Source: Paenibacillus sabuli
GTDB taxonomy: Bacteria > Bacillota > Bacilli > Paenibacillales > Paenibacillaceae
DNA length: 64,000 bases
Assembly (NCBI RefSeq): GCF_014705605.1
Contig: NZ_JACXIZ010000008.1
Span: forward strand, 37,513 to 101,512
Reading direction: 5' to 3'
In this document: positions 1 through 9,954 of the stretch, in pieces
How positions within the stretch are numbered: the stretch's first letter is position 1
Layout: the number at the start of each line of letters is the position of its first letter
The notes under the pieces: generated by a model
What the model saw: the letters and a program-made list of their open reading frames with translations, nothing else
The model's database searches: none
What the model was told of the DNA's origin: nothing
Made by a program: the position numbers and the translations under genes

Positions 1-266
1 ACCGCCCACTCCGGCACGGACTGGACGTATTCGGCAATGATCGTCTGCATGTTGTGCCGCGCCGCCAGCTCCAACTGCCGGTCGTAATCTGACCAATCAT
101 ACCGTCCGGGAGCCGTTTCGATAGCGCCCCACATGAACCAATGGCGAAATAGATTGACGCCGTCCTCCTGCGCCGTCCGATAATCCCGCTCCCAATCCTC
201 GGGAGGCGGGTTGGACTTGCGGAAATAGACGGCGCCGTACGGCAATTGCGACCTGGATTCGGACAT
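1..266 (-). CDS. GH42-like beta-galactosidase, N-terminal part (cut by window edge)
   Basis: Only the first 88 codons are present; the gene continues beyond base 1. The translation begins MSESRSQLPYGAVYFRKSN and continues with a stretch in which an FRHWFMWGAIE motif, a YDW motif and an LELAARHNMQTIIAE segment can be read. These match the start of the GH42 beta-galactosidase TIM barrel: first beta strand, then the W-G-x-I-E region that ends strand 2. The family hydrolyses terminal beta-galactosides, usually in the cytoplasm after uptake. No signal peptide is seen. The ATG at 264-266 has a purine-rich ribosome site (GGAAGGGAG) just upstream. Catalytic glutamates lie outside the window, so activity cannot be judged. 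It could instead be a GH42-related enzyme of other specificity. Confidence 0.8.
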   Translation of the reverse strand, partial: MSESRSQLPYGAVYFRKSNPPPEDWERDYRTAQEDGVNLFRHWFMWGAIETAPGRYDWSDYDRQLELAARHNMQTIIAEYVQSVPEWA

Positions 267-417
267 CCTGACACTCCCTTCCGTCCCATGTGACATTCCC
301 TTGCTTCCTCAGCCTAGTTCTTTCCTGCTCCAGCGCGCAATGGTCGATTGGTGACCTTCGGAAAAGACGGCCGTCAGCAGTTCGAAACGAAACATGTAAA
401 GGATTGTCCATCACAGG

Positions 418-453
418 CAAACGGCCTGACATTCGAGGATGTCAGGCCGTTTG
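418..453 (-). terminator. Perfect 15-bp hairpin after the GH43 gene
   Basis: Two 15-base arms, CAAACGGCCTGACAT and its complement, flank a 6-base loop. The hairpin starts 14 bases past the GH43 stop and ends before the GH42-like gene. It lacks a clean U tract on either side, so it may be a 3' end stabiliser or a weak terminator rather than a classical one. Confidence 0.6.
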
Positions 454-466
454 TTCAAAGCCGCAG

Positions 467-1987
467 CTAAGACCGCGGCAAATATTCGAACCAATCGAAG
501 TATGCAGGCGAGGACGAACGCTTGCCGGCCCCGGTCGCATACATCGCCAGGAAGACACCCGTAAAGCCGCCCGCCACCTCCGTCGCAAGCAAGCTGCTCT
601 CCCCTTCGCCGAACGGTACAGGCGGTCCTGGCCGATCCGGATGCGCATATCCGAACGTATAGCGATCCGGCTCGGCCGACAGGTTCAACACAACCACGTC
701 CCGCTCCCAGTCCTGTTCGCGCTCCACCTTCTGCAGACTGCCGACGCACCGGCGAAATATGAGTCGCTTCCGGCCGTTTTTTCGAGTCAATGCAATCTCG
801 TAATGGAAGCGCTCGTTCATGAACACCGTTAATCCGGCCTCCTCGCCGTCGAGCCCCGGCTCAAAGCGCATGGCGGTCCGGCAAATGCATTGAAAATGCT
901 GTTGCCGTTGACCGACAAAAGCAGGAGCACCGCAATCGTTCAGTGTAACGGCAGAGCCGTGCAGCGTCAAATGGCCCGCTCGCTCGACCAACGACCAATC
1001 GGTTGACTGCGGGTTACGAAGAAAGGTCCAGCCCGCTTCCAACTGCGGCTGATCGAAGTCGTCCCTCGCGGGGGACGGCGGAAAAGGATGTGAAGGGAGC
1101 GGCTCGATATCCACCGTTTCCCCGACCCGGCCGTTCTCTCCGATCTTTGGCCACCCTTCCGCATCCCAGTAGACCTGAGCGAGAAACGTCTCGCGCCCGA
1201 GATGATGTCGCCGCGGATAGCCGACCGGCCGAATGCCGAGAAAAACCGCCCACCATCGCCCATCCTGCGCTTGTACAAAATCGGCGTGTCCGGTCGCCTG
1301 AATCGGCAACGCCGAACTGCGATGCGTCAGAATCGGATTGCCCGAGAACGCCTCGAATGGACCGTCCGGCCTCCGACTCCGCGCAATCGTGGCCATATGT
1401 CCGTATTCGGTTCCGCCTTCGGCAATCAACAAGTAATACCAACCGCTTATTTTATAAAGATGCGGGGCCTCCGGGTATTGCCCGCCGGTCCCTGTCCAAA
1501 TGATTAATACCTCGGACAAGCGCTTTCCGGTCTCGATATCGATACGGCTCTGAACAATTCCGGTTGTCGCTTCCCCGGAGCTTGTCGTGAAATAAACGCT
1601 GCCGTCCCCATCGAAAAACAAGTCCGGGTCGATTCCGCGCTGATCGACCCATATCGGTTCGGACCATTCTGCCTCGATATCCCTTGTCCACACGTAAAAA
1701 TTGCCGCCGCCCGAAACATTGGTCGTTGCCATGTAGAAAATGCCGTTATGGAAACGCAATGTCGGCGCGTAAATTCCTTTCGAGCTCGGCGCATCGTCGA
1801 GTGGAACCTGGGAGGCGCGCGTCAAGCAGTGGCCGATCGCTCTCCAATTGACCAGGTCCTTGCTATGAAACAACGGCACGCCTGGGAAGTACTCGAACGA
1901 GCTAACCGCCAGGTAATAGTCTTCGCCGACCCTGCAAATGCTCGGATCGGGATGAAATCCGCAAAGAATCGGATTTTGGAACGCCAT
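467..1987 (-). CDS. GH43 beta-xylosidase / arabinofuranosidase (XynB-type)
   Basis: A 506-residue GH43 glycosidase that removes xylose or arabinose from the ends of xylo-oligosaccharides. The N-terminal five-bladed propeller opens with NPILCGFHPDPSICRVG, carrying the catalytic base Asp14. Asp120 in GIDPDLFFDGDG fits the pKa-modulating Asp, and Glu174 in YPEAPHLYK fits the general acid. The C-terminal third is the beta-sandwich typical of the 500-residue XynB subgroup. There is no signal peptide, so it should act in the cytoplasm on imported oligosaccharides. The start has a strong AAAGGAG ribosome site, 19 bases past the end of the IclR gene, which makes it the last gene of the FAH-glcB-iclR operon. 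GH43 specificity cannot be settled by sequence alone; xylosidase is the best guess. Confidence 0.9.
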   Translation of the reverse strand: MAFQNPILCGFHPDPSICRVGEDYYLAVSSFEYFPGVPLFHSKDLVNWRAIGHCLTRASQVPLDDAPSSKGIYAPTLRFHNGIFYMATTNVSGGGNFYVWTRDIEAEWSEPIWVDQRGIDPDLFFDGDGSVYFTTSSGEATTGIVQSRIDIETGKRLSEVLIIWTGTGGQYPEAPHLYKISGWYYLLIAEGGTEYGHMATIARSRRPDGPFEAFSGNPILTHRSSALPIQATGHADFVQAQDGRWWAVFLGIRPVGYPRRHHLGRETFLAQVYWDAEGWPKIGENGRVGETVDIEPLPSHPFPPSPARDDFDQPQLEAGWTFLRNPQSTDWSLVERAGHLTLHGSAVTLNDCGAPAFVGQRQQHFQCICRTAMRFEPGLDGEEAGLTVFMNERFHYEIALTRKNGRKRLIFRRCVGSLQKVEREQDWERDVVVLNLSAEPDRYTFGYAHPDRPGPPVPFGEGESSLLATEVAGGFTGVFLAMYATGAGKRSSSPAYFDWFEYLPRS

Positions 1988-2005
1988 TTCCTTCCACTCC
2001 TTTCC

Positions 2006-2773
2006 TTATTCAGCGCTCGGATGAAGCGATAGACGCATCGCTAAGCCCCTTATTTCGTCCAGTGCGCTTGCACGCTTCTCTTCCCACTGATGAAGCGGAA
2101 TCGACACGCTGACGGCTGACGTCGCGCGCTTGTCCGCTTGCCGGACCGGGGCAGCGATGCATTGGAAGCCCATGACGCCTTCCTCGCGATCCAGCGCGTA
2201 GCCGCACACTCTGATCTCGGCGAGCTGCATCAGCAGCTCCGTCCGCGACACAATCGTATGCGGCGTCAGACGCGGCAGCTCCTCATTCGGAAACAGCCGC
2301 AGCAGCTCCTCGTTCGAAAGATCGGCAAGCAGCGCCTTCCCCAGCCCGGTGGCATGCGCATACGCCCGAGCCCCCGGCCCGGATACCATCTGAACCGGCG
2401 CCGGCGATGTCGCCTTCGCCAAATAGAGCACCCGGCTCCCCTCCAGTTCTGCGAGATGAAAAGAAGCGCCTATTTTATGCAGCGACCGCTGCGCCTCGCG
2501 GTCAAATAGCGCAACGCGATCGTATTGATTAAAAAAGGCGTGCCCCATGTATCCGAAATGCTTGCCCAGCGAGTACGTGCCATCGTCATGCTGCAGCACC
2601 CACCCCAGCTCCTCCATCGTTTGCAATAACGAAAACAAGGTGCTTTTGCTAATTCCAGACGATTTGCACAGCGCCGTCAGCTTTCGATTTGCAGGATGCT
2701 GCGCAATTTCGCGCAGCACCGCATGCGCCCGCTCCAGCGCGGGCACCCGATAACGCTTCTCCATTTTTGACAC
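2006..2773 (-). CDS. IclR-family transcriptional regulator
   Basis: A 255-residue regulator. Residues about 8-70 form the winged helix (ALERAHAVLREI, then SGISKSTLFSLLQTMEELGWV), and the remainder is the IclR effector domain (YLGKHFGYMGHAF-type start, ARAYAHATGLGKALLADL, a GYALDREEGVMGFQCIAAPV signature). The start is GTG with a GAGGAAAG ribosome site that overlaps the malate synthase stop region, so it is translated from the same message. IclR proteins bind short palindromes and respond to small acids such as glyoxylate, pyruvate or aromatic acids. The 16-bp palindrome at 5764-5779, just upstream of the first gene of this operon, is the natural candidate operator; this pairing is inferred. 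Confidence 0.93.
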   Translation of the reverse strand: MSKMEKRYRVPALERAHAVLREIAQHPANRKLTALCKSSGISKSTLFSLLQTMEELGWVLQHDDGTYSLGKHFGYMGHAFFNQYDRVALFDREAQRSLHKIGASFHLAELEGSRVLYLAKATSPAPVQMVSGPGARAYAHATGLGKALLADLSNEELLRLFPNEELPRLTPHTIVSRTELLMQLAEIRVCGYALDREEGVMGFQCIAAPVRQADKRATSAVSVSIPLHQWEEKRASALDEIRGLAMRLSLHPSAE

Positions 2774-2783
2774 GCTCTTTCCT

Positions 2784-4964
2784 CTATAATGAGCGGCCCT
2801 GCGGCCTCATCTGCTTGACCTCGATTCGATGGCGATGCAGGATTGGCTCTGTGTAGCCGTTCGGTTGCTCGATCCCCTGGAAGATCAATTCGCAGGCAGC
2901 CTGAAAGCCGGGCGATTGCGAATAGTTGGCAGACATCGGGCGGTAAAGGGGGTCTCGCTCGTTTTGTGCGTCTACAACCAGCGCCATCCGCTTCAGCGTC
3001 TCCATCACCTGCTCCGCCGAACACACGCCATGACGCAGCCAATTCGCCATATGCTGGCTTGAAATGCGCAGCGTAGCGCGATCCTCCATCAGACCGACTC
3101 CCCCGATATCGGGAACCTTCGAGCAGCCGACGCCATGCTCCACCCAACGCACGACATACCCGAGAATGCCCTGCGCATTGTTGTCGAGCTCGCGTTGGAT
3201 ATCCTCCGCGCTCCACGCCGGATTGCGCTGAACCGGAAGGCGCAGCATTTCATCCGGGCAAGACCTGTCCTCCGCTTGTATGCGGCGCTGCGCACTTCGC
3301 ACGTCCACCTGATGATAATGCAGGGCATGCAGCACCGCGGCCGCCGGCGAAGGCACCCAGGCCGTACTGGCCCCGGATTCAACATGTCCAATCTTCTGAG
3401 CGAGCATATCCGCCATCCGATCGGGCATCGCCCACATGCCCTTCCCGATCTGGGCGCGCCCGGGCAATCCGCAATCCAGACCGACTCTGACGTTAGCTCT
3501 TTCGTACGCCAGCAGCCACGGCGATGTCTTCATTTCGTACTTGCGCAGCATTGGACCGGCTTCCATCGAAGTGCGTATTTCGTCCCCCGTACGGTCAAGG
3601 AAGCCGGTATTGATGAAAATGAGCCGTTCTTTCACCTCGCGCAGGCACGCTTTGAGATTCAAGCTGGTGCGCCGCTCCTCGTCCATGACACCGATCTTCA
3701 AGGTGTGCCGCTCCAGACCAAGCATGTCTTCGACCCGATCGAACAGCACATTGGCAAAGGCCGCCTCCTCCGAGCCGTGCATCTTGGGCTTGACCACATA
3801 GACGGATCCCTCGCGCGAATTGCGCAGCGGCCCCGAGGCCAGCAAGTCGTGCTTGGCAATCAGTCCTGTGACGGCCGCGTCGAGGATGCCCTCCGGAACC
3901 GCCTCTCCGGCTGCGGTCAGCACCGCGTTCGTCGTCATCAGATGCCCGACGGTGCGGACGAGCATGAGCGCACGTCCCTTCAGTTCAAATGCTGCGTCGC
4001 TCGGCGATCGATAGCGGCGGTCCGAATGAAGGCGGCGCACACTCGATTGGCCTTGCTTGACAATTATCGCTTCCAGATCGCCCTGCATTAGTCCGAGCCA
4101 GTTGCGGTAAACATGAACCTTGTCCTCGGCGTCGACTGCGGCCACCGAGTCCTCGCAATCCATAATCACGGTGAGCGCCGCCTCCAGCAACACATCCTTC
4201 ACGCCCGCCGGGTCCGATGCGCCGATCGGGTGGCTGCGGTCGAGCTGCAGCTCGATGTGCAGCCCGTTGTTGCGCAGCAGCACCGCCTCTGGCCGGATCG
4301 ACTCTCCCCTGTATCCAGCCAGCTTGTCCGCTTGGCGGAGCCCCGTCCGCTTGCCGTCGGACATCGACGCGACCAAGCGTCCCTCGATTAGACCATAATC
4401 GACGACTTCCCTATGCGAGCCCTCCTTCAAGGGGACTGTTCGATCCAGGAAGGCTTTTGCAAAGGCGATTACCCGCTCGCCGCGAGCCGGGTCGTAGCTG
4501 CCGACACCGGCTGCCGCATCGAGAATCGCGTCGGTGCCGTAAAGCGCGTCGTAGAGACTTCCCCAGCGGGCGTTTGCCGCATTCAGCGCGTAGCGCGCGT
4601 TGCTGACCGGCACGACGAGCTGCGGACCGGCCAATGCGCCGATTTCCGGATCGACACGCCGCGTCCCGATTTCGAATGCCTCCGTCTCCGCTTCCAGATA
4701 ACCAATTTCTCGCAAAAATGCCTTGTAGGCTTCCGGTTCGAAGTCATCCTCATACTGCTTGTGCCATTCGTCTATGTGCGCTTGAAGCTCGTCCCGGCGC
4801 ATCAGCAACGCCTTATTGCGGGGAATGAGTTCGGTTAAGACCGCTTCAAGTCCCGACCAGAACCGCGCAGCCGAGACGCCGGTCCCCGGCAATGCTTCGT
4901 CCTCTACGAAGCGCTGCAACAAAACCGATACCCGCAGATTCCCGATTGTCGCGTAATCCTTCAC
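2784..4964 (-). CDS. glcB: malate synthase G
   Basis: Condenses glyoxylate and acetyl-CoA to malate in the cytoplasm. The 726-residue length is that of the monomeric G isoform (E. coli GlcB, 723 residues), not the 530-residue A form. Family signatures are [16 protein letters not shown] in the barrel, [28 protein letters not shown] and a [13 protein letters not shown] segment carrying the expected catalytic Asp. The start is taken at GTG 4964, because it overlaps the stop of the upstream FAH gene in a GTGA tetranucleotide and follows a GAGGAGGG ribosome site; a longer open frame upstream is just the overlap. No isocitrate lyase lies next to it, so its glyoxylate should come from glycolate rather than from the glyoxylate shunt, which suits a sugar-acid pathway. 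Confidence 0.95.
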   Translation of the reverse strand: MKDYATIGNLRVSVLLQRFVEDEALPGTGVSAARFWSGLEAVLTELIPRNKALLMRRDELQAHIDEWHKQYEDDFEPEAYKAFLREIGYLEAETEAFEIGTRRVDPEIGALAGPQLVVPVSNARYALNAANARWGSLYDALYGTDAILDAAAGVGSYDPARGERVIAFAKAFLDRTVPLKEGSHREVVDYGLIEGRLVASMSDGKRTGLRQADKLAGYRGESIRPEAVLLRNNGLHIELQLDRSHPIGASDPAGVKDVLLEAALTVIMDCEDSVAAVDAEDKVHVYRNWLGLMQGDLEAIIVKQGQSSVRRLHSDRRYRSPSDAAFELKGRALMLVRTVGHLMTTNAVLTAAGEAVPEGILDAAVTGLIAKHDLLASGPLRNSREGSVYVVKPKMHGSEEAAFANVLFDRVEDMLGLERHTLKIGVMDEERRTSLNLKACLREVKERLIFINTGFLDRTGDEIRTSMEAGPMLRKYEMKTSPWLLAYERANVRVGLDCGLPGRAQIGKGMWAMPDRMADMLAQKIGHVESGASTAWVPSPAAAVLHALHYHQVDVRSAQRRIQAEDRSCPDEMLRLPVQRNPAWSAEDIQRELDNNAQGILGYVVRWVEHGVGCSKVPDIGGVGLMEDRATLRISSQHMANWLRHGVCSAEQVMETLKRMALVVDAQNERDPLYRPMSANYSQSPGFQAACELIFQGIEQPNGYTEPILHRHRIEVKQMRPQGRSL

Positions 4965-5749
4965 CGTAAGCCCTCCTCTGCTGCGCTTGCCTTCGCGACG
5001 CGATTGCGCAACCGGCCGATGCCCGCAATGCGGCACTCGACGACATCGCCGTCGCTGACCGGTCCCGCTCCGCCCGGGGTGCCCGTCAGAAGCACATCGC
5101 CCGGCTTCAAGGTCATGAAGGCGGATACATACGCCACCATTCGGGAGACGGAGGTGAGCATCAGACGCGTCTCGCCGCGCTGGCGGCGAACGCCGTTGAC
5201 ATAGGCCTCGACAACCGTCGCTTCCGGATCAAGCTCGGTCTCGATGATCGGTCCTAACGGACAGAAGGTGTCCCAGCACTTGCCGATCATCCAGTGCCCG
5301 TTCGGATGGAAGTAACTCGGCGCCGTCACGTCATTGGCGATCGTATAGCCGAAAATATAGTCTTGCGCCCGCCGCTCCTCGATATTGCGCGCCGTGTGGC
5401 CGATAATCACCGCCAACTCCGATTCAAACTTGATGCTCTCCTCGCCCGGCGGCAGTCGAATGACATCCTCCGTCCCGATTACCGTCGTTGTCGGCTTCAT
5501 AAAGAGAATCGGCAATTCCGGCGCCGTAGCGCGCTGCGTCGCATCCTTCGCGTAATTGGCTCCAATGCCGATGATTTCGTTTGGGATGAGCGGTGCCAGG
5601 AAGCGAACATCCGCTTCGACAAAACTAATTTCCGTCCGCCTCCACTCTCCTGTGAGCACGCTGCCCTCAATGACACGCCACCGCCCCTCCTCGCCGATCC
5701 CGGTATATATCGTGGAATCGAAACCCGAAACAAATCGTGCAAACCGCAA
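4961..5749 (-). CDS. Fumarylacetoacetate hydrolase (FAH) family protein
   Basis: A 262-residue FAH-fold enzyme. The metal site is intact: Glu109 and Glu111 in the [10 protein letters not shown] motif and Asp140 in GYTIANDV. The C-terminal [16 protein letters not shown] loop is also typical. Family members cleave or decarboxylate 2,4-diketo or acylpyruvate acids; a subgroup hydrolyses 2,4-diketo-3-deoxy sugar acids. The start is set at TTG 5749, which follows a strong GAGGTGAT ribosome site and gives the normal family N-terminus (MRFARF). Starting at the upstream TTG (5788) would place a 16-bp palindrome inside the gene and lacks a ribosome site. It is the first gene of the operon and overlaps glcB by 4 bases. 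With malate synthase beside it, release of glycolate or glyoxylate is a reasonable inference. Confidence 0.85.
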   Translation of the reverse strand: MRFARFVSGFDSTIYTGIGEEGRWRVIEGSVLTGEWRRTEISFVEADVRFLAPLIPNEIIGIGANYAKDATQRATAPELPILFMKPTTTVIGTEDVIRLPPGEESIKFESELAVIIGHTARNIEERRAQDYIFGYTIANDVTAPSYFHPNGHWMIGKCWDTFCPLGPIIETELDPEATVVEAYVNGVRRQRGETRLMLTSVSRMVAYVSAFMTLKPGDVLLTGTPGGAGPVSDGDVVECRIAGIGRLRNRVAKASAAEEGLR

Positions 5750-5763
5750 TCCATCACCTCGTT

Positions 5764-5779
5764 GTTCATTATAATGAAC
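5764..5779. promoter_or_regulatory. Perfect 16-bp palindrome, candidate IclR operator
   Basis: GTTCATTATAATGAAC is its own reverse complement. It lies between the promoter at 5803-5831 and the FAH start, where bound protein would block transcription. It is assigned to the IclR protein of the same operon by position only. Confidence 0.55.
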
Positions 5780-5802
5780 TAAATTCAAAATATCGCACTT
5801 TT

Positions 5803-5831
5803 ATTTTACTTTTCTTGTTGTTCCCCGTCAA
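5803..5831 (-). promoter_or_regulatory. sigma-A promoter of the FAH-glcB-iclR-GH43 operon
   Basis: Read on the minus strand: -35 TTGACG (5826-5831), exactly 17 bases, -10 TAAAAT (5803-5808). The spacing and the near-consensus boxes make this one of the clearest promoters in the window. Confidence 0.7.
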
Positions 5832-6112
5832 GTTCGCGACACGACCTTTCGAGCTTGCCACTTCGAATTGCTTCATTATTAGCGGTTACTGCTATGAGAT
5901 GGTTGGTTTAACGAGGAGCAAAAAACGAAAAGGAGATGGCGTATCATTCGTTGAAGGGAGCCGCAAAGACGGGAATTCAAGCATCCATCTATTTTTTTGA
6001 AAAGCAAAAGGGCCGTTCAAGGATATATAAGGATGCGCGATTTTGCCGTGCAGTCCGCTGGCGCCTGATCATGTCAGTGGAATCACCGTATTCTGCCTTA
6101 TAATCTGATGAT
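5832..6112. other. Intergenic stretch without a recognisable gene
   Basis: No convincing gene or terminator was seen between the FAH promoter and the end of the alpha/beta hydrolase. A 55-codon plus-strand frame beginning at the ATG in AAAAGGAGATGGCG has its ribosome site too close to the start and no recognisable product, so it is not called. Confidence 0.5.
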
Positions 6113-7138
6113 TCAGGACAGCTGCTGCGCCAGCCAGTCATATGCCCGGCGTCCGCTGATCTCGTGCCGCCCCGGAAACAAATCCGTCTGCAGCCGCTCG
6201 CCCGCTCCAGCCTCGTCATATATGGCACGTAATTGCTCGGCCGCACGCGCGAAGCCGTCCCGCGGAAAGATCGGATCGTCCGCGCCGGACTCCAGGAACA
6301 GCGGCCGCGGCGCAATCAGCCCGATCAGCTCCGGCAGCTCGGCGTGCAAGAGCAGCCCGGGCGTGTAGTTGTCGATGCAGTGATTGATCCGCAAGATGCT
6401 GTCGCGAAACGTATTGGGGAACCCGGTCAGCACGGCCGCGCGAATGCGCGTCTCCCGAACAGCAGCGGTATACGCGATCAGCGCGCCGCCGGAAAAGCCC
6501 ATGATGCCGACTCGTTCGCCGTCCACCTCCGGACGCGCAGCCAAATATTCGAAGGCGCGCAACGTCTCGTGCATCCGCAAGCCGGTCAGCGTGCGTCCGA
6601 GCATCATGAGCTGCGTCGCCAGCTTGAAGCAGGAGCTCGGCGCGTCCGGATCGGCGGCCGTATCGGCCTCCAGCCGGCGCTCGCCGAAGCCGACCACGTC
6701 CGGCGCAATGACCGTCAGCCCGCGCGCGACCAACTGCAGCGCGAAGTGCTGATGGATGCCCGGCGCTGCCGTGTCGGGCGTGCCGTCCGGGAGCAGCCCG
6801 ACGATCTCGCGGCTGCCGTAGCCGTGCCCGTGCAGCGCGACGACTCCGGGGAGCGGAGCGGCTGCTCCCTTGGGCAGCAAGACGTAGGCGGCGAAGCGCA
6901 GCCCCGGCGTCGCAGACAACTCGACCCGCTCCCGGATGTAGCTGCCGCAATCGACCCGCTCCAGTACGCGCGGACGATTATTCGGCTCGGGCTCGAAGCT
7001 CCCGAGCGAAGCCAGCAGCGCCTCGCGCAGCCGCTCGCGGCGCTCCTGCGCGCCGGCCGCTTCGGCTTGGCCACGGTGCGCCAGCAATGCGTCTTCGTAC
7101 AATCGTGTCATGTATGTATCCGCTTTCCATTCGTTCAT
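6113..7138 (-). CDS. alpha/beta hydrolase, esterase-like
   Basis: A 341-residue cytoplasmic alpha/beta hydrolase. The nucleophile elbow is GIMGFSGGAL with Ser216. The LHGHGYGSREIVG segment is the oxyanion-hole region, the acid is Asp287 or Asp288 in ESGADDPIF, and the catalytic His is His324 in PGRHEISG. It resembles the dienelactone-hydrolase/acetyl-xylan-esterase-like group common beside glycosidases in Paenibacillus. The gene lies 204 bases downstream of the GH51 arabinofuranosidase on the same strand, so removal of acyl groups from arabinoxylan-derived oligosaccharides is a plausible role, not shown by the sequence. The ATG at 7136-7138 follows a GGAAGGAAGG ribosome site at 10-base spacing. 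Confidence 0.8.
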   Translation of the reverse strand: MNEWKADTYMTRLYEDALLAHRGQAEAAGAQERRERLREALLASLGSFEPEPNNRPRVLERVDCGSYIRERVELSATPGLRFAAYVLLPKGAAAPLPGVVALHGHGYGSREIVGLLPDGTPDTAAPGIHQHFALQLVARGLTVIAPDVVGFGERRLEADTAADPDAPSSCFKLATQLMMLGRTLTGLRMHETLRAFEYLAARPEVDGERVGIMGFSGGALIAYTAAVRETRIRAAVLTGFPNTFRDSILRINHCIDNYTPGLLLHAELPELIGLIAPRPLFLESGADDPIFPRDGFARAAEQLRAIYDEAGAGERLQTDLFPGRHEISGRRAYDWLAQQLS

Positions 7139-7254
7139 CGTCGGAGAACCTTCCTTCCTCTTGCCTTTTGATCTGCATGATGCTTTCGAGCCTTAGTGTA
7201 GCGCAGGACGCGCAGGATTGTCGAGCAGCTTGCCGGACGCGTCGGCGATGCCAG

Positions 7255-7338
7255 GTCGTGCATCGCCGGGTCCTCCACCACTGTGCCCTGCGCCGTCTCA
7301 TGCACCGCCGGGTCCTGCGCCACTCGGTCCTGCACCGC
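7255..7338. repeat. Short GC-rich direct repeats between hydrolase and GH51 genes
   Basis: The motif GCCGGGTCCTsC and diverged versions recur about three times within 80 bases of otherwise non-coding sequence. It is one of several low-complexity intergenic arrays in the window; no function is visible. Confidence 0.4.
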
Positions 7339-7342
7339 CGGC

Positions 7343-8854
<1,512 letters not shown>

Positions 8855-8870
8855 TTAATAATATTATTAA
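8855..8870. promoter_or_regulatory. Perfect 16-bp AT palindrome, candidate operator
   Basis: TTAATAATATTATTAA reads the same on both strands and abuts the abfA ribosome site. A related half-site (TAATTATTAA) lies at 8891-8900. Together they suit the divergently encoded ArsR-like winged-helix protein. Confidence 0.5.
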
Positions 8871-8914
8871 TTCTAATTCATTGAATTCTGTAATTATTAA
8901 ACTACAAAATACGT

Positions 8915-8943
8915 TTGACAGCAATCTTTTTTTGGACGACAAT
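8915..8943 (+). promoter_or_regulatory. Promoter of the ArsR-like regulator
   Basis: -35 TTGACA (8915-8920), 17 bases, -10 GACAAT (8938-8943), leading to the start at 8981. The -35 box is perfect and the -10 matches four of six positions. Confidence 0.6.
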
Positions 8944-8980
8944 AGAAATAATAAAATTGTTAATCAGAGGGGTACAGCGT

Positions 8981-9913
8981 ATGATCCGAGCTACAACCGA
9001 AGAACAATGGCTGCCGTTGTACGAAGCGCTCGCGAGCGAGGTGCGGCTACGCATTCTGCGCCTGCTGGAGACGCGCGAGACACCGGCCAACATCAAGGAG
9101 CTCGCCGCGGCGCTCGGATTGAGCAGCGCCATCGTCACGATGCATGTGCGCAAGCTGGAGAAGGGCGGTCTGATCCAGACGCGCATGGTGCGGCGCGACG
9201 GCGGGACCCACAAGCTGTGCGAGCTGGCCGCGGCGGAGGTGCATATCGCCGTGCATCAGACGCAGGGCAATACCGCGCAGTACCACGAGGTATTTGTGCC
9301 GGTCGGCCATTATTCCGAATTCGAGGTCCATCCGACCTGCGGCATCGCCACCAAGGACAAGCTGATCGGACAGCACGACGATCCGCGCTATTTTTTGGAG
9401 CCAGAGCGCATGTACGCCCACATTCTGTGGTTCGCCGAAGGGTACGTCAGCTATCGCGTGCCGAACTATCTGCTGCCGGGCCAGCAGGTGGACGAGATCG
9501 AGATCGCCGTGGAAATCGGCTCGGAGGCGCCTGGTTACAATGAGAACTGGCCGTCGGACATACACTTCCATCTCAACGATGTCGCGCTCGGCGTGTGGAC
9601 GTGTCCCGGCGACTTCGGCGAAAAGCGCGGCCGCTACACACCGGCCTGGTGGCATTCGAGCATCAACCAGCACGGACTGCTCAAGGTGCTGCGTCTGCGC
9701 CGCGATGGCACGTATCTGGACGGACAGCGCCTCTCCGACGTCGGACTCGGCGCCATCCCGGTCGACCGCAATCAGTGGACGCTGCGCTTCTCCGTCCCGG
9801 CCGATGCGCAGCATGTCGGCGGTCTGACGCTCTATGGCGAGGGATTCGGCAATTACAACGAAGATATCCGCTTCAAGGTCTATTATCGCGAAACGGCCCC
9901 CTCCGTCCTCTGA
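8981..9913 (+). CDS. ArsR-like winged-helix regulator with a large C-terminal domain
   Basis: A 310-residue protein. Residues about 10-75 are an ArsR-type winged helix (YEALASEVRLRILRLLE, IKELAAALGLSSAIVTMHVRKLE). The remaining 230 residues form a beta-rich domain with HPTCGIATKDKLIG and a TPAWWHSSINQHG segment; the domain is seen in regulators beside glycosidases in Paenibacillus but has no named ligand known to me. Classic ArsR proteins are near 100 residues and lack this part, and no metal-binding ELCVCDL-type motif is visible, so this is more likely a sugar or oligosaccharide sensor. ATG 8981 has an AGAGGGG ribosome site. It is divergent from abfA with palindromic sequence between them, which points to control of abfA and of itself. 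Confidence 0.8.
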   Translation: MIRATTEEQWLPLYEALASEVRLRILRLLETRETPANIKELAAALGLSSAIVTMHVRKLEKGGLIQTRMVRRDGGTHKLCELAAAEVHIAVHQTQGNTAQYHEVFVPVGHYSEFEVHPTCGIATKDKLIGQHDDPRYFLEPERMYAHILWFAEGYVSYRVPNYLLPGQQVDEIEIAVEIGSEAPGYNENWPSDIHFHLNDVALGVWTCPGDFGEKRGRYTPAWWHSSINQHGLLKVLRLRRDGTYLDGQRLSDVGLGAIPVDRNQWTLRFSVPADAQHVGGLTLYGEGFGNYNEDIRFKVYYRETAPSVL

Positions 9914-9925
9914 CGGAAGGGGCCG
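9894..9925. terminator. Hairpin terminator between convergent genes
   Basis: CGGCCCC-TCCGTC pairs with GACGGA-GGGGCCG around a 4-base loop, with one bulged base. It overlaps the last codons of the ArsR-like gene and precedes the end of the convergent GH36 gene, so it can serve both. Confidence 0.65.
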
Positions 9926-9954
9926 CTCTGCGGTCGGTCGTAATCGGTGCTCGC

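Noticed and set aside
5941..6105. 55-codon plus-strand frame after AAAAGGAG
   Set aside because: Start codon too close to the ribosome-site-like sequence and no recognisable product.
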